DNA from: Simkaniaceae bacterium
GTDB taxonomy: Bacteria; Chlamydiota; Chlamydiia; Chlamydiales; Simkaniaceae
Direction: 5' to 3'
DNA: 64,000 nt
Assembly (NCBI GenBank): GCA_018399055.1
Contig: CP073762.1
Location: 1,736,001-1,800,000, forward strand
Shown: positions 8,020 to 18,434 of the stretch, in pieces
Layout of the letters: each line of letters starts with the position of its first letter
Numbering within the stretch: position 1 is the stretch's first letter
Position numbers and translations under genes: made by a program
The notes under the pieces: model-generated
What the model was told of the DNA's origin: nothing
Database searches by the model: none
The model's input: the letters and a program-made list of their open reading frames with translations, nothing else

Positions 8020-9732
8020 ATGTCGAATGAGCTAGAGTACGACTGGAACGAAAGTAAAATTATCGATGACATCGAATTCAGTGATGAAGATGCAAAGCTA
8101 TTTCAACAGCTACTGAATAATAAAGAAGAAAAAGCTGCAGCTGGGTCCATCTCATCGATGGAAGTAGGCCAAATCCTTAAAGGGAAAATTGTTGAGCTCA
8201 CGCCAGACTTCGTCGTCGTAGACGTTGGACTGAAGTCAGAAGGGCTCATTCCTGTAAACGAATTTAATGACCCCAACGAACTCCAACTGGGAAATGATAT
8301 TGAGGTCCTTCTAGACCGTGCTGAAGGGGAAGACGGTCAAATCGTCCTCTCTCGTGAAAAAGCTCGTAGGCTGCGACAGTGGGAATTCATTCTCGAACAT
8401 TGCGAAGAAGGATCGATCGTTGAAGGTAAAGTTATCCGCAAAGTAAAAGGTGGATTAATGGTGGATATTGGAATGGAGGCCTTCCTTCCAGGATCCCAAA
8501 TCGACAACAAACGAATCAAAAATATTGATGATTATGTAGACAAGACCTATGACTTCAAGATTCTGAAAATCAATATCGAAAGAAAGAATATCGTTGTCTC
8601 TAGACGAGAACTTCTCGAAGAAGAACGTAGCTCTAAGAAAGCAGAGCTCCTTGAAAATATCACGGAAGGGGAAACGCGCAAAGGACTTGTTAAAAATATC
8701 ACTGACTTTGGTGTCTTCCTTGACCTTGATGGAATCGACGGACTCCTGCACATTACAGACATGACCTGGAAGAGGATCAAGCATCCTTCAGAAATGGTTC
8801 ATCTTAATGATGAGCTAGACGTCGTAATCCTCCATATTGATAAGGAAAAAGGGCGGGTCGCCCTTGGTCTGAAACAGAAAGAGTCAAACCCATGGGAAGA
8901 AATCGAAGAACGCTACCCCACCGGAACTAAAGTTAAAGGAAAAATCGTCAACCTGGTTCCCTATGGAGCTTTCATTGAGATTGAGCCCGGAATTGAAGGG
9001 CTTATCCACGTCTCTGAGATGTCATGGGTGAAAAATGTTACTGACCCTAGCGAAGTCGTTACCAAAGGTGATGAACTCGAGGCAATAGTCCTTTCAGTTC
9101 AGAAAAGTGAAGGGAAAATCTCTCTTGGAATCAAGCAAACAGAGAAAAACCCTTGGGAAAATGTTGATACCAAATTCCCTGTTGGAAGTACCGTCAAAGC
9201 CGAGATCCGCAATTTAACCAATTATGGAGCCTTTGTTGAGCTTGAACCAGGTATTGATGGACTGATTCACATTTCAGATCTCAGCTGGATCAAGAAAGTC
9301 TCACACCCTTCTGAAGTTCTTAAGAAAGGGGATACAGTTGAAGCACTTATCCTTTCTGTGGATCAAGAGAGTAAGAAAATCACTCTTGGGGTTAAGCAAC
9401 TCGGTAACAATCCTTGGGAGTCGATTGAAAAAACTCTCCCAATTGGAACTGTTGTGAAGGGAGTTGTCACAAAAATCACAGCTTTCGGAGCCTTCACTGA
9501 GCTTGAAAATGGTATCGAGGGTCTCATTCATGTGACTGAGCTTTCTGACCAGGCTTTTGGGAAAGTTGAAGACGTGGTTGCAGTTGGCGACAATGTAACG
9601 GCAAAAGTGATTAAACTTGACCCAGAGCATAAAAAGATTTCACTCTCTATCAAGGACTACCTTGTGGAGACAAACAATGAGAATCGAGACGATATCGTCG
9701 TCACGAAGAAGGAAGAAGAGGAAGAGGAATAA
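8020..9732 (+). CDS. rpsA: 30S ribosomal protein S1
   Basis: RNA-binding ribosomal protein that brings mRNA to the 30S subunit. It has six S1/OB repeats, recognisable by the recurring pattern [21 protein letters not shown] and its variants, and an acidic C-terminal tail. I chose the ATG at 8020 ([12 protein letters not shown]), giving 570 residues as in Chlamydia S1, instead of the GTG at 7981; a GGAG lies upstream at a rather long spacing. It heads the translation-gene string rpsA-nusA-infB-rbfA-truB, the same order as Chlamydia CT098 to CT094. Confidence 0.95.
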   Translation: MSNELEYDWNESKIIDDIEFSDEDAKLFQQLLNNKEEKAAAGSISSMEVGQILKGKIVELTPDFVVVDVGLKSEGLIPVNEFNDPNELQLGNDIEVLLDRAEGEDGQIVLSREKARRLRQWEFILEHCEEGSIVEGKVIRKVKGGLMVDIGMEAFLPGSQIDNKRIKNIDDYVDKTYDFKILKINIERKNIVVSRRELLEEERSSKKAELLENITEGETRKGLVKNITDFGVFLDLDGIDGLLHITDMTWKRIKHPSEMVHLNDELDVVILHIDKEKGRVALGLKQKESNPWEEIEERYPTGTKVKGKIVNLVPYGAFIEIEPGIEGLIHVSEMSWVKNVTDPSEVVTKGDELEAIVLSVQKSEGKISLGIKQTEKNPWENVDTKFPVGSTVKAEIRNLTNYGAFVELEPGIDGLIHISDLSWIKKVSHPSEVLKKGDTVEALILSVDQESKKITLGVKQLGNNPWESIEKTLPIGTVVKGVVTKITAFGAFTELENGIEGLIHVTELSDQAFGKVEDVVAVGDNVTAKVIKLDPEHKKISLSIKDYLVETNNENRDDIVVTKKEEEEEE

Positions 9733-9758
9733 AGGAGGGGTTTCCTCCTTTTATTTTA
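9732..9758 (+). terminator. Rho-independent terminator after rpsA
   Basis: AAGGAGG (9732-9738), loop GGTTT, CCTCCTT (9744-9750), then a T-rich run. It overlaps the rpsA stop codon. It lies in the 42-base gap before nusA and probably sets a lower level for the downstream genes than for rpsA. Confidence 0.7.
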
Positions 9759-9774
9759 TAAGGGTGATAAAACA

Positions 9775-11049
9775 ATGAATAAAGATTTAATCGCAATTTT
9801 TGAGTACCTGGAACGGGAAAAAGGAATCAAACGAGAAACGATTATCGACGCTATCGAAGAATCCCTGCAAGTGGCTGCACGTAAAAGCTTAAAAGGTGTA
9901 GGCCTCATTTCGGTAGTTATCGACCCAAAGCAAGGAACAATCGAGGTTACAGCTGAAAAAGAAGTTGTCGACAATATCGAATATCCTGAAGAGGAAATTC
10001 TCCTTGATGAGGCAAGAGAAATTGCTCCAGATTGCGAAATGGGAGACTTTATTCAAGTCCCGATTCCTCCCGTAGACTTAGGTCGTATTGCAGCGCAAAC
10101 AGCGCGCCAAGTTATTGCCCAGAAACTCCGAGGTGCCGAGCGTGATGTCATCTATGAAGAGTATCGTCACCGCCTTCATGAGATGGTGTCGGGAACGGTA
10201 AAGCGTGTGGTAAAAGGTGCAACACTGATTGTTGATCTTGGAAAGGTTGAGGCAATCCTCCCTGAACGATTCTATCCAAAAACTGAAAAATACCATGTTG
10301 GTGATCGTGTCCAGGCCCTTCTTTGGGAAGTACGTGACACTGAAAATGGCGGGGCTGAAGTAGTGTTAAGCCGTAGTCATCCCGAGATGGTTGAGCAGCT
10401 TTTCAAACAAGAAGTCCCTGAGCTTATGGATGAAACAGTCGGAATTAAAAAAATTGTCCGCGAAGCAGGGTATCGCACGAAGCTTGCTGTTTACTCAAAT
10501 GACCCAAGAATAGATCCGCTGGGAGCCTGCGTTGGAGTGAGAGGAACGCGAGTAAAAAACATCATTCGTGAACTCAACAATGAAAAAATTGATATCGTTA
10601 TCTATACCGAGGATACCGTTCAGCTTCTTTATGCACTGCTCCACCCTATAGAACCAAAGAAGCTTAACTACGACCAGGCGAATGGAAAGATTTCACTTGT
10701 AGTTGAGGATGAAGACTACCCCATCGTCATTGGGAAGCGTGGAATGAATGCCCGTCTCAATGCTGCACTAGTTGGCGCAGAGCTTCACGTAAAGAAAATG
10801 TCAGAGCACCAGGCTGAACTTTCATTTGAGCGTCAGCAAATTCAACTTGAAGAAACCCCGGAACTCGACGATGAACTCAATGCAATTGAGGGAATAAATC
10901 AATTTGTGATCGATAGTCTCAAAGAAGCAGGCTTCGACACTCCACGCAAAGTCCTTAATGTCTCATCGAAAGAACTCTCTAGTGAGACAGGGATTAGCGT
11001 TGAAATGGCAGATGATCTTATGGATAAGCTGCGTAAAATAAGGACGTAG
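9775..11049 (+). CDS. nusA: Transcription termination/antitermination factor NusA
   Basis: Binds RNA polymerase and nascent RNA to control pausing and termination. The 424-residue product shows the N-terminal NusA domain (IFEYLEREKGIKRETII), an S1 domain (around ERDVIYEEYRHRL to LSRSHPEMVEQLF), then the two KH domains (VGVRGTRVKNIIREL and VIGKRGMNARLNAAL). A helix-hairpin-helix-like C-terminal region (DSLKEAGFDTPRKVL) follows. Placement between rpsA and infB is the chlamydial order. Confidence 0.95.
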   Translation: MNKDLIAIFEYLEREKGIKRETIIDAIEESLQVAARKSLKGVGLISVVIDPKQGTIEVTAEKEVVDNIEYPEEEILLDEAREIAPDCEMGDFIQVPIPPVDLGRIAAQTARQVIAQKLRGAERDVIYEEYRHRLHEMVSGTVKRVVKGATLIVDLGKVEAILPERFYPKTEKYHVGDRVQALLWEVRDTENGGAEVVLSRSHPEMVEQLFKQEVPELMDETVGIKKIVREAGYRTKLAVYSNDPRIDPLGACVGVRGTRVKNIIRELNNEKIDIVIYTEDTVQLLYALLHPIEPKKLNYDQANGKISLVVEDEDYPIVIGKRGMNARLNAALVGAELHVKKMSEHQAELSFERQQIQLEETPELDDELNAIEGINQFVIDSLKEAGFDTPRKVLNVSSKELSSETGISVEMADDLMDKLRKIRT

Positions 11050-11052
11050 AGA

Positions 11053-13455
11053 TTGGCAAAAAACTTAAATTTAAAAGTTAAAAATGCCCAACTTGCTAAA
11101 GCACTTAAGCTAAATCAAGCAAAGAAAGACGAAAAGGAAGCTTCCAAGAAAAAGGAAGAAGACCGGAAGGCTAGGCTTGCTAAAAAAGAAAAAGCTAAAG
11201 TTGAAGAAGCTGCTAAGGTCGAAAAGGAAGCTGAACTGCGCAAAATTGAAAATGCGGAAGAGAAGGCTCCTGACACTCTACCTCCATCAGAACCAAAAGA
11301 GGAAAAAGCACAAACGTCCTCTCCTTTGATGTATCCCAAAATTAAGCGCCCTAAACCTTCTTCTCAAGCCGCGTCAAAGTCTAAGGAAGCCGAGACTAAG
11401 AGCGAGGCTAAAAAGGAAGCCGAGGCTAAGAGCGAGACTAAAAAGGAAAAGGCAGTCGAAAAAAAACCTGCTGCTGAGGTTAAGAAGCGCGTTGAATCCC
11501 CTCCTAAAGAGAAAGGGTTTAAAGCTGACTTTGGTCGAAATTCTCGGGAAGTCCGGAAAAAGTCGGATTCACGCTTTGATGCACGCGACCGTCAAGGACT
11601 CCGCGTAGGGGAAGAACGGGCCTATCGCCGTCGCCCTCGCCGTTACCGCCCAAAACGAGATGAAGCGGAAATTATAAGACCAAAAGAGCTGTCTGTGCGT
11701 TTACCAATCTCTGTAAAAGATCTGGCACAAGGAATGAAACTGAAAGCTTCCGAGCTCATTTCAAAGCTCTTCATGCAGGGCGTTGCAATCACCATTAACG
11801 ACTATCTCGAAGATGAGACTACAATCCAACTCCTAGGCCAAGAATTTGGATGTGAGATCCAAGTCGACACCAGTGAAGAGGAACGTCTGCGTATCACTGG
11901 AAGCTCGATTCAAGAAGAAATACGCGAAACAAAACCTGAAGAACTTGAGATCCGTGCTCCCGTCATTGCCTTTATGGGTCACGTAGACCACGGAAAAACA
12001 AGTTTAATCGATACTATTCGAAAGAGTAATATCGCTGGAGGCGAAGCGGGCGCAATTACTCAACACATTGGGGCTTTTAAATGCCGCCGGGAACATGGGG
12101 AAATTACGATTCTGGACACCCCAGGTCATGAAGCCTTTACCCTAATGCGCCAGCGCGGGACAGCTATTACCGATGTGATTGTTTTAGTTGTTGCCGGTGA
12201 TGAGGGAATCATGCCGCAGACAGATGAGGCTATTCGCTTAGCTAAAGAGTCTAAAGTTCCTCTGGTTATTGCTATCAACAAGTGCGATAAACCTAGTTTC
12301 GATGCTGATACAGTCTATAGGCAGCTTGCTGATCGTGAACTCCTCCCGGAAGCGTGGGGTGGAGAGGTCATTACAATCAATTGTTCCGCCGAATCTGGAG
12401 AAGGAATCCCTGCACTCCTTGAAATGCTTGCCCTTCAATCTGAAATACTTGAACTAAAAGCAAACCCAGAAACACGAGCCAGAGGAACCGTCATTGAATC
12501 CCAAATGCACAAAGGATTTGGACCGGTCGCGACTGTGCTCGTTCAGAATGGAACGCTAAAATTAGGAGACGCCCTCGTCTTCGAAAATCTTTATGCACGA
12601 GTGAAAACTATGCATGATGAACACGGAAAAGCAGTGCAGATTGCTGGTCCTGCAACCCCTGTGAAAATTACAGGTCTTTCGGGTGTTCCTGATGCTGGGT
12701 GTGAATTTATCGTTGTTGCGGATGAGAAAGAAGCACGAAAACTCTCTGAAGAGCGCGCCTCTGGTGCCAAACGCGAAAAACTCAAGCGAGGACGTGGTGA
12801 ACTTGAAAGCTTCATGACACGTCACCAAGAACTTGAAGAGAAAAAAGTCGTCCCGTTGATTCTCCGTGCTGATGTTCAAGGCTCCGTAGAAGCAATTAAA
12901 AACTCTCTTCTCGCGATTAAAACCGATAAGGTAGAGCTTAACTTCATCAGTGAAGGAGTAGGAGAGATTTCTGAATCAGACGTAGAACTTGCTGCTGCTT
13001 CCAGTGCAACTATTATTGGCTTTCATACACAGGTAGAGAGTCATGCTGAAGACCTTATCAAGAGAAATCAAGTTGTGATTAAACGCCGAGATATTATCTA
13101 TCAGATCATTGACGATGTCAAAGAACTCATGCTTGCTTCCCTTGATAAAGTGCGCCATGAAACTGAAAAAGGGACTGCTGAAGTAAAGCAAGTCTTCAAA
13201 TCATCGCACTTAGGTTCCATTGCAGGTTGTATGATGACCGATGGCACGATTAAAAGAGATTACCATGCGAAACTACTACGCGATGGAGAACTCATCTTTG
13301 AAGGAGATATCTCCTCGCTAAAGCGTGTTAAGGAAGATGTTAAAGAGGTCAAGAAAGGAATAGAATGCGGAATTCTGCTCCACAAATTTGATGATTATCA
13401 AGAAGGGGATCAAATTAAAGGGTACGAAGTCACCTTTATTCAGCAAGAATTATGA
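11053..13455 (+). CDS. infB: Translation initiation factor IF-2
   Basis: GTPase that brings initiator tRNA to the 30S subunit. The N-terminal 200 residues are a highly charged, Lys/Glu/Ala-rich linker with local repeats ([15 protein letters not shown]). Then come the IF2 N2-like domain, the G domain with [17 protein letters not shown] and NKCD motifs, and the C-terminal domains II to IV. The start is a TTG at 11053, three bases after the nusA stop; AGGA lies just upstream. The 800-residue length is normal for chlamydiae. Confidence 0.95.
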   Translation: MAKNLNLKVKNAQLAKALKLNQAKKDEKEASKKKEEDRKARLAKKEKAKVEEAAKVEKEAELRKIENAEEKAPDTLPPSEPKEEKAQTSSPLMYPKIKRPKPSSQAASKSKEAETKSEAKKEAEAKSETKKEKAVEKKPAAEVKKRVESPPKEKGFKADFGRNSREVRKKSDSRFDARDRQGLRVGEERAYRRRPRRYRPKRDEAEIIRPKELSVRLPISVKDLAQGMKLKASELISKLFMQGVAITINDYLEDETTIQLLGQEFGCEIQVDTSEEERLRITGSSIQEEIRETKPEELEIRAPVIAFMGHVDHGKTSLIDTIRKSNIAGGEAGAITQHIGAFKCRREHGEITILDTPGHEAFTLMRQRGTAITDVIVLVVAGDEGIMPQTDEAIRLAKESKVPLVIAINKCDKPSFDADTVYRQLADRELLPEAWGGEVITINCSAESGEGIPALLEMLALQSEILELKANPETRARGTVIESQMHKGFGPVATVLVQNGTLKLGDALVFENLYARVKTMHDEHGKAVQIAGPATPVKITGLSGVPDAGCEFIVVADEKEARKLSEERASGAKREKLKRGRGELESFMTRHQELEEKKVVPLILRADVQGSVEAIKNSLLAIKTDKVELNFISEGVGEISESDVELAAASSATIIGFHTQVESHAEDLIKRNQVVIKRRDIIYQIIDDVKELMLASLDKVRHETEKGTAEVKQVFKSSHLGSIAGCMMTDGTIKRDYHAKLLRDGELIFEGDISSLKRVKEDVKEVKKGIECGILLHKFDDYQEGDQIKGYEVTFIQQEL

Positions 13456-13820
13456 CAAAAAGAACAGAAAGGCTCAATTCACTCCTAAAAGAAGTCATCA
13501 GCGAAGTTATTCGCAAGCAAGTTCGCAACCCTAAGGTTGCTCAATTTACGACGGTGACTGAAGTCGACATCTCAAAAGACCTTCACCATGCTAAGGTTTA
13601 TGTAAGCGTGATTGGAACCGATCAAGAACGGATTGAAACCGTTGAAGCTTTAGAAACCGCTGCTGGTTTTATCGGAGTGCACTCCTCAAAAAAAGTTGTG
13701 ATGCGTCATTTCCCTTCGCTAACATTCCGCCTCGACACTTCTGTCGACAAACAATTGAAAATCGACTCCCTCATTAGAAAAATTCATACCGAAGAAGAAG
13801 CCCGGAAGTTAGATGAGTGA
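13452..13820 (+). CDS. rbfA: Ribosome-binding factor A
   Basis: Assists late 16S rRNA maturation and cold adaptation by binding the 30S subunit. The 122-residue protein has the KH-like fold signature: [15 protein letters not shown] at the start and VYVSVIG in the central strand, ending with [20 protein letters not shown]-like residues ([10 protein letters not shown]). ATG overlaps the infB stop (ATGA), which indicates translational coupling. Confidence 0.92.
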   Translation: MTKRTERLNSLLKEVISEVIRKQVRNPKVAQFTTVTEVDISKDLHHAKVYVSVIGTDQERIETVEALETAAGFIGVHSSKKVVMRHFPSLTFRLDTSVDKQLKIDSLIRKIHTEEEARKLDE

Positions 13821-14502
13821 CCCAAAAGGTGAGGGGCTCCTTCTGGTTGATAAAGAGAAGGGACGAACTGCTTTTTACCTCGTTAAAATCCTTAGAAAAA
13901 TATCAGGCATCCAAAAAATTGGCCATGCAGGAATCCTCGATCCCTTTGCAACAGGGGTAATGGTGATGCTAGTTGGGCGCCCTTACACAAGGATCTCAGA
14001 CACCTTCTTAAATAATGATAAGGAATATGTTGCAACCATCAAATTCGGAGAGGCCACCGACACCTTTGATTGCGATGGAACCCTCATCCAAACAAGTGAC
14101 AAGATTCCAACAATTGCTGAAATAGAATCGGTAGTTGCTGAATTTCAAGGGTCTATCATGCAGGTTCCTCCGATGTTTTCCGCAAAAAAAGTGGCAGGAC
14201 AAAAACTCTATCTCTTGGCTCGGAAAGGAATCGAAATCGAACGCAGGCCCGTTCAAATTGAAGTAAAGACTACTATTCTTGATTATTCTTACCCTGAATT
14301 AAAGATTCAGGTCTCTTGCTCGAAAGGAACCTATATCCGCTCTATAGCGAGTGAGATCGGGGAAAAGCTTGGTTGCTTTGGCCACTTGATTGCCCTGCAA
14401 CGCACTAGAAGCGGCAGTTTTCATCTGAAAGATTGCATTGACGCAAAATCCCTATCAGAGCCATCATTTTCATATATCCCCTACTTGAGGAAGACGGTAT
14501 GA
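13813..14502 (+). CDS. truB: tRNA pseudouridine-55 synthase
   Basis: Makes pseudouridine 55 in the T-loop of tRNAs. The catalytic motif is present as KIGHAGILDPFATGVMV, where the Asp is the nucleophile; GHAGILD replaces the more usual GHTGTLD. PPMFSAKKVAGQKLYLLAR and CSKGTYIRSIASEIG complete the family pattern. At 229 residues it is shorter than E. coli TruB and lacks the PUA domain, as in chlamydiae. It overlaps rbfA by eight bases and ribF by four. Confidence 0.93.
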   Translation: MSDPKGEGLLLVDKEKGRTAFYLVKILRKISGIQKIGHAGILDPFATGVMVMLVGRPYTRISDTFLNNDKEYVATIKFGEATDTFDCDGTLIQTSDKIPTIAEIESVVAEFQGSIMQVPPMFSAKKVAGQKLYLLARKGIEIERRPVQIEVKTTILDYSYPELKIQVSCSKGTYIRSIASEIGEKLGCFGHLIALQRTRSGSFHLKDCIDAKSLSEPSFSYIPYLRKTV

Positions 14503-15395
14503 AGGTAGTTAGAAGTATAGAGGAAATCCCTAAGTTAGAAGGACCTATTGCCCTTTCAATTGGAATATTTGATGGAGTTCACCTTGGACATCAAGTGATT
14601 CTCAGCAGGTTAAGTAAAATCACTCGGAAGGGAGGCTCGCGCGTCCTACTCACTTTCTCAAATCACCCTTCAACTCTTTTCACCCCTAACTCCCCTGTTC
14701 CTCAGATCACCTCTATAAAGCATCGGCTTGACCTTCTTAAAGAACACAACCTTGACCTTGTGATAGTCCTTCCTTTCTCGCAAGAATTTGCAAATCAATC
14801 ATATGAATCGTTCTTCGGCTGTCTTCGTACCTACCTACCTTTTGATCATCTCATCGTTGGAGAAGATGCCCGCTTCGGAAAAGATCAAACAGGATCACCT
14901 GAAAAAATTTATAAGCTCGGCTGGAATACAGAGTACCTTTCTAAAGAGACCTACCATAAAGAAGCCATCTCAAGCGGCGGGATTCGAAAAGCTTTGCAAG
15001 AGCGCAATCTCAAGAAGGTAAAGAAAATGCTTGGGCGTTCCTACTCGATCTCTCTTCCTTTTGACAAGGCAAACGTTATTCGAGAAAATGAAGTGCAATA
15101 CAAGTGGGTCACGGGGACTGAAAAACTCTGTCTTCTTCCCTCAGCAGTGTATGCTGTCGATATTCTCTCCAAAGAAAAATCCATCCCCGCGATTGCTTTT
15201 TACCGTGGAACACAAAATATCACTGGAGAAACAAATCTATTCCTTACTATTTATTTTGAAAAAGAAATCCCTGAGTCGGATCATATCGAACTCGTCTTTA
15301 TTTCATACCTTCATGATGAACTAGATCCTGAATTTGGAGCCTCCTTGAAAGCAAACCTATTAGAATCCTTAAAACCTGAGTTTTTCCCCTCATGA
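14499..15395 (+). CDS. ribF: Bifunctional riboflavin kinase/FAD synthetase
   Basis: Converts riboflavin to FMN and then FAD. The N-terminal adenylyltransferase domain has the nucleotide motif [12 protein letters not shown] and the downstream SSGGIRKAL (ISSxxIR-like). The C-terminal riboflavin kinase domain is divergent: the usual GxxTANL motif is not obvious, though a beta-barrel-like segment ([16 protein letters not shown]) is visible. Kinase activity is therefore less certain than adenylylation. It overlaps truB and ychF by four bases each. Confidence 0.88.
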   Translation: MKVVRSIEEIPKLEGPIALSIGIFDGVHLGHQVILSRLSKITRKGGSRVLLTFSNHPSTLFTPNSPVPQITSIKHRLDLLKEHNLDLVIVLPFSQEFANQSYESFFGCLRTYLPFDHLIVGEDARFGKDQTGSPEKIYKLGWNTEYLSKETYHKEAISSGGIRKALQERNLKKVKKMLGRSYSISLPFDKANVIRENEVQYKWVTGTEKLCLLPSAVYAVDILSKEKSIPAIAFYRGTQNITGETNLFLTIYFEKEIPESDHIELVFISYLHDELDPEFGASLKANLLESLKPEFFPS

Positions 15396-16489
15396 GTAAT
15401 CTTGCTTGCGGCATTGTCGGCCTTCCAAACGTTGGTAAATCAACCCTATTTAACGCCCTCCTCAAAAAGAAACAGGCAGGTGCTGCTAATTTTCCCTTTT
15501 GTACTATTGATCCAAATGTTGGAATTGTTGATGTTCCCGACAGCCGCCTAGAAACTCTTTCTGCTATCTCGCACAGCAAAAAGCTCCTTCCAGCGACAAT
15601 GACTTTCGTTGATATTGCCGGACTTGTTAAAGGAGCTTCCAAAGGAGAAGGTCTCGGAAACCAGTTCCTTGCTAACATCCGAGAAACCGATGCGATTGTC
15701 CACGTCGTCCGCTGCTTTGAAGATGATGAAGTCATTCATGTTGAAGGAAAAGTCGATCCGATTAGCGACATCGAAGTGATTAACCTAGAGCTTATTCTTG
15801 CTGACCTTCAGATGACAGAAAATAGCCTGCAAAAAATCGAAAGACAAGCCAAAGGGAAAAAGGAGCTCGTCCCAACCCTCGACGCCCTGAAAAAAGTGAG
15901 CAACCACTTGAATGCCAGTCACCCTGTTCGCTCACTTGAACTGACAAAGGAAGAACAAGAGCTCCTAGCCCCTTATCAATTTATTACTGCCAAGAAGGTC
16001 ATCTACGCTGCAAACCTTTCTGAAGAAGAGATCTCTTCTCTTAATACTCCTCATTATAAAACGGTTTTGGAATATGCAGCCAAAGAAAATAGTCACGTTA
16101 TCCCCTTCTGTGCAAAGCTTGAAGAAGAACTTGCTCAACTCGATGAAGAGGAAGCAAAAGAATACCTCGAGACCCTCGGTCTCAAAGAGCCTGGTCTTAA
16201 CCGTCTCATTAAAGTAAGCTTTGATACTCTAGGTCTCATTACCTTCCTAACCACTGGTGAGCAAGAAACCCGCGCCTGGACAGTCACAACTGGATCCACT
16301 GCGCAAGAGGCAGCTGGAAAAATTCACACCGATATCCAAAAAGGCTTTATCCGCGCAGAAGTCGTTTCTTTTAAAGACATGGTTGAATACACAGGACGCG
16401 TTGGAGCCAAAGATGCAGGCAAAGCACGCTCCGAAGGTCGCGACTATATTGTCAAAGATGGCGACGTTGTTCTCTTCTTCCACAACTAA
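15392..16489 (+). CDS. ychF: Redox-regulated ATPase YchF (OBG family)
   Basis: Universally conserved P-loop NTPase that binds ATP rather than GTP and associates with ribosomes. The 365 residues contain [14 protein letters not shown] (Walker A), [17 protein letters not shown] (switch/G3), the family's NLSEEE (NxxE in place of NKxD), and a C-terminal TGS-like domain ending [17 protein letters not shown]. The order ribF-ychF-sctU is that of Chlamydia CT093-CT092-CT091. Confidence 0.95.
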   Translation: MSNLACGIVGLPNVGKSTLFNALLKKKQAGAANFPFCTIDPNVGIVDVPDSRLETLSAISHSKKLLPATMTFVDIAGLVKGASKGEGLGNQFLANIRETDAIVHVVRCFEDDEVIHVEGKVDPISDIEVINLELILADLQMTENSLQKIERQAKGKKELVPTLDALKKVSNHLNASHPVRSLELTKEEQELLAPYQFITAKKVIYAANLSEEEISSLNTPHYKTVLEYAAKENSHVIPFCAKLEEELAQLDEEEAKEYLETLGLKEPGLNRLIKVSFDTLGLITFLTTGEQETRAWTVTTGSTAQEAAGKIHTDIQKGFIRAEVVSFKDMVEYTGRVGAKDAGKARSEGRDYIVKDGDVVLFFHN

Positions 16490-16604
16490 CCAATTCTCAA
16501 ATCTTATGCAGTGACAAAGAAAAAAATAGAAAGCAGTCCAGGGTAACCCTTTCATAATTAATTCTGATTGACTATGATGGAATCGTTAAAACAACCCCCG
16601 CTGT

Positions 16605-17684
16605 ATGGCTGAAAAAACCGAGAAAGCGACCCCGAAGAAAATCCGCGATGCACGGAAAAAGGGACAAGTCGCTAAGTCCAAAGATTTCCCCTCTGCATTT
16701 ACCTTTGCAACATCCTTTGCTTTAATTGTTGCTACGTCCGGATATTTTTTCTCGAATCTCGCCGGCTTCATGATGGCTTGTTTTTCAGCAGTGAAGAATG
16801 GAGATCAAATTGCAGCCCAAATCCCTATGTTCTTTAGTGCTACCTTTGAAGTGATCTTTAACACATCCATGCCTTTTATGATCTTGATTTCCCTGGTTGG
16901 AATCTTGGTGAATTTCTTGATCATTGGCCCTCTCTTTTCACTGCAATCTATGAAACCAGATATCAAAAAGTTAAATCCTATAACTAATTTGAAAGGAATT
17001 TTCAAAATAAAGACCTTCATTGAGCTTCTGAAGTCTATCATGAAGATTACTGGAGCTGGCCTTTTGATTTATTCTGTGGTTTACAATAGCCTCCCTCAGA
17101 TTATTGCCACCGCAGCAATGCCAATCATGGGAAGTGCCATTGTTTTTAGCGAATTTTTGATTAAAGTCGCATTTCGTGTCGGACTTTTCTTTTTAGCAAT
17201 CGCAATTTTTGATCTGGTGTTCCAAAAGAAAAATTTCGCAAAAGAAATGAAAATGGAAAAGTTTGAGGTTAAACAGGAACACAAGGATACGGAAGGAAAT
17301 CCAGAAATAAAGGGGAAAAGACGGCAAACACAACAAGAAATTGCTTATCAAGATTCCCCAAGTGCCGCCCGCAAGGCTCGAGCTGTTGTGACAAACCCTA
17401 TTCATATTGCTGTAGCACTTGCCTACGACGCTGAAGAAGACCCAGCACCAAAGATTCTTGTAATGGGAAAAGGAGTAACAGCAGAGAGTATTGTGAAAGT
17501 GGCTCTTGAAAATAATGTCCCGATTATGAGGAATGTTCCCTTAGCACAAATGCTATACAACAAAGGAAAAGCAGGTCGCTTCATCCCAGAAGATACCTAC
17601 GAAGCCATTGCAGAAGTCTTGAAATGGCTTGATACTATTGAAGCCTCTGCCGAACCAGAATACAACGTTGACCTCTTTAACTAA
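16605..17684 (+). CDS. sctU: Type III secretion export apparatus switch protein SctU (CdsU/YscU/FlhB family)
   Basis: Inner-membrane component of the injectisome export gate that switches substrate class after self-cleavage. The N-terminus is classic (EKTEKATPKKIRDARKKGQVAKSKD), followed by four hydrophobic segments (about residues 31-60, 80-112, 145-172 and 180-208). The cytoplasmic domain has the self-cleavage site as N264-P265-I266-H267 (NPIH), where NPTH is most common; the N-P pair needed for cleavage is kept. Length 359 matches chlamydial CdsU. No strong ribosome binding site precedes it. Confidence 0.93.
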   Translation: MAEKTEKATPKKIRDARKKGQVAKSKDFPSAFTFATSFALIVATSGYFFSNLAGFMMACFSAVKNGDQIAAQIPMFFSATFEVIFNTSMPFMILISLVGILVNFLIIGPLFSLQSMKPDIKKLNPITNLKGIFKIKTFIELLKSIMKITGAGLLIYSVVYNSLPQIIATAAMPIMGSAIVFSEFLIKVAFRVGLFFLAIAIFDLVFQKKNFAKEMKMEKFEVKQEHKDTEGNPEIKGKRRQTQQEIAYQDSPSAARKARAVVTNPIHIAVALAYDAEEDPAPKILVMGKGVTAESIVKVALENNVPIMRNVPLAQMLYNKGKAGRFIPEDTYEAIAEVLKWLDTIEASAEPEYNVDLFN

Positions 17685-17690
17685 ACAACT

Positions 17691-18190
17691 CCTCGCCTGC
17701 AAGTCGAGGGGTTCGTTAGGGGTCGATTTGAAATCGACTATTATCCTGAACCGGTTCCCCTTCTTGTTCATCAATATATGACTGAATCATTTCATTCGTG
17801 ATATTTCCTGAACTTACAGCTAAGTAGCCTCTACTCCAAAAATGCCTTCCCCAAAAAATCTTTTTTAGATGAGGAAACTCTCCCAAAATTATTCTGGAGC
17901 TAATCCCTTTCAGCCACTGCATCACCTTGCTTATGTTATGGATCGGTTTGTAGTTGATAAACATATGTACATGATCACTGGCTACTTTACCCGTGATAAT
18001 ATTCAGCTCGTGTTCCACAGCAATCTGTCTTAGCACATCTCTCAGACGTACCGCAACTTGTCCGGTTAATACTCGCTTCCTATATTTAGGAACCCAAACA
18101 AGATGGGCTTTTAAGTCTGTTTTTGTGTGCGCTCCTAAATTATAACGTCGCATAGCGACAAGTTTAATCTTTTCTTCGCCTTAAAGGCGA
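17691..18190 (-). mobile_element. IS200/IS605-type insertion sequence between sctU and sctV
   Basis: A single-gene element with a Y1 transposase on the minus strand and imperfect palindromes at both ends instead of inverted repeats. At the left, CCTCG (17691-17695) pairs with CGAGG (17705-17709). At the right, TCGCCTT-A-AAGGCGA spans 18176-18190. Such hairpins are what TnpA recognises in this family. The exact cleavage points cannot be fixed by eye. The element separates sctU from sctV, which are adjacent in Chlamydiaceae. Confidence 0.8.
17716..18153 (-). CDS. tnpA: IS200-type transposase TnpA (Y1 HUH)
   Basis: Single-strand DNA transposase of 145 residues. The HUH metal-binding motif is H61-V-H63 in SDHVHMF, and the catalytic tyrosine is probably Y126 in IQSYIDEQ. 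Other family marks are HLVWVPKYRKRVL near the start and IFWGRHFWSRGYLA in the middle. The frame is intact, so the element may still be mobile. The last codons contain a palindrome GTCGATTT-G-AAATCGAC that could act as a secondary structure in the mRNA or in the recombination end. Confidence 0.93.
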   Translation of the reverse strand: MRRYNLGAHTKTDLKAHLVWVPKYRKRVLTGQVAVRLRDVLRQIAVEHELNIITGKVASDHVHMFINYKPIHNISKVMQWLKGISSRIILGEFPHLKKIFWGRHFWSRGYLAVSSGNITNEMIQSYIDEQEGEPVQDNSRFQIDP

Positions 18191-18434
18191 GGGTTTTCAA
18201 CCATCCCCGGAGGAGACAATAAACATCCTACTCTTACTTTAACGACACTATCTAGGATTAAAATGTTCCTTCAGCCAAAAACTATACAATAAAAGAAAAA
18301 TGGGACATGATATGCCAGAAGAGACCTGTGAATGATTGCAGCCGCTATAAAGTAGCTTGATGTAAAATGACTACTTAAGGGCTCGTATAACCCCATGATC
18401 TCTTTAAAATAAGACGAATTCTTCGGAGTAATAG

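Noticed and set aside
8455-8784. 109-residue minus-strand frame inside rpsA
   Set aside because: Shadow of the S1 coding sequence; no ribosome binding site or motif.
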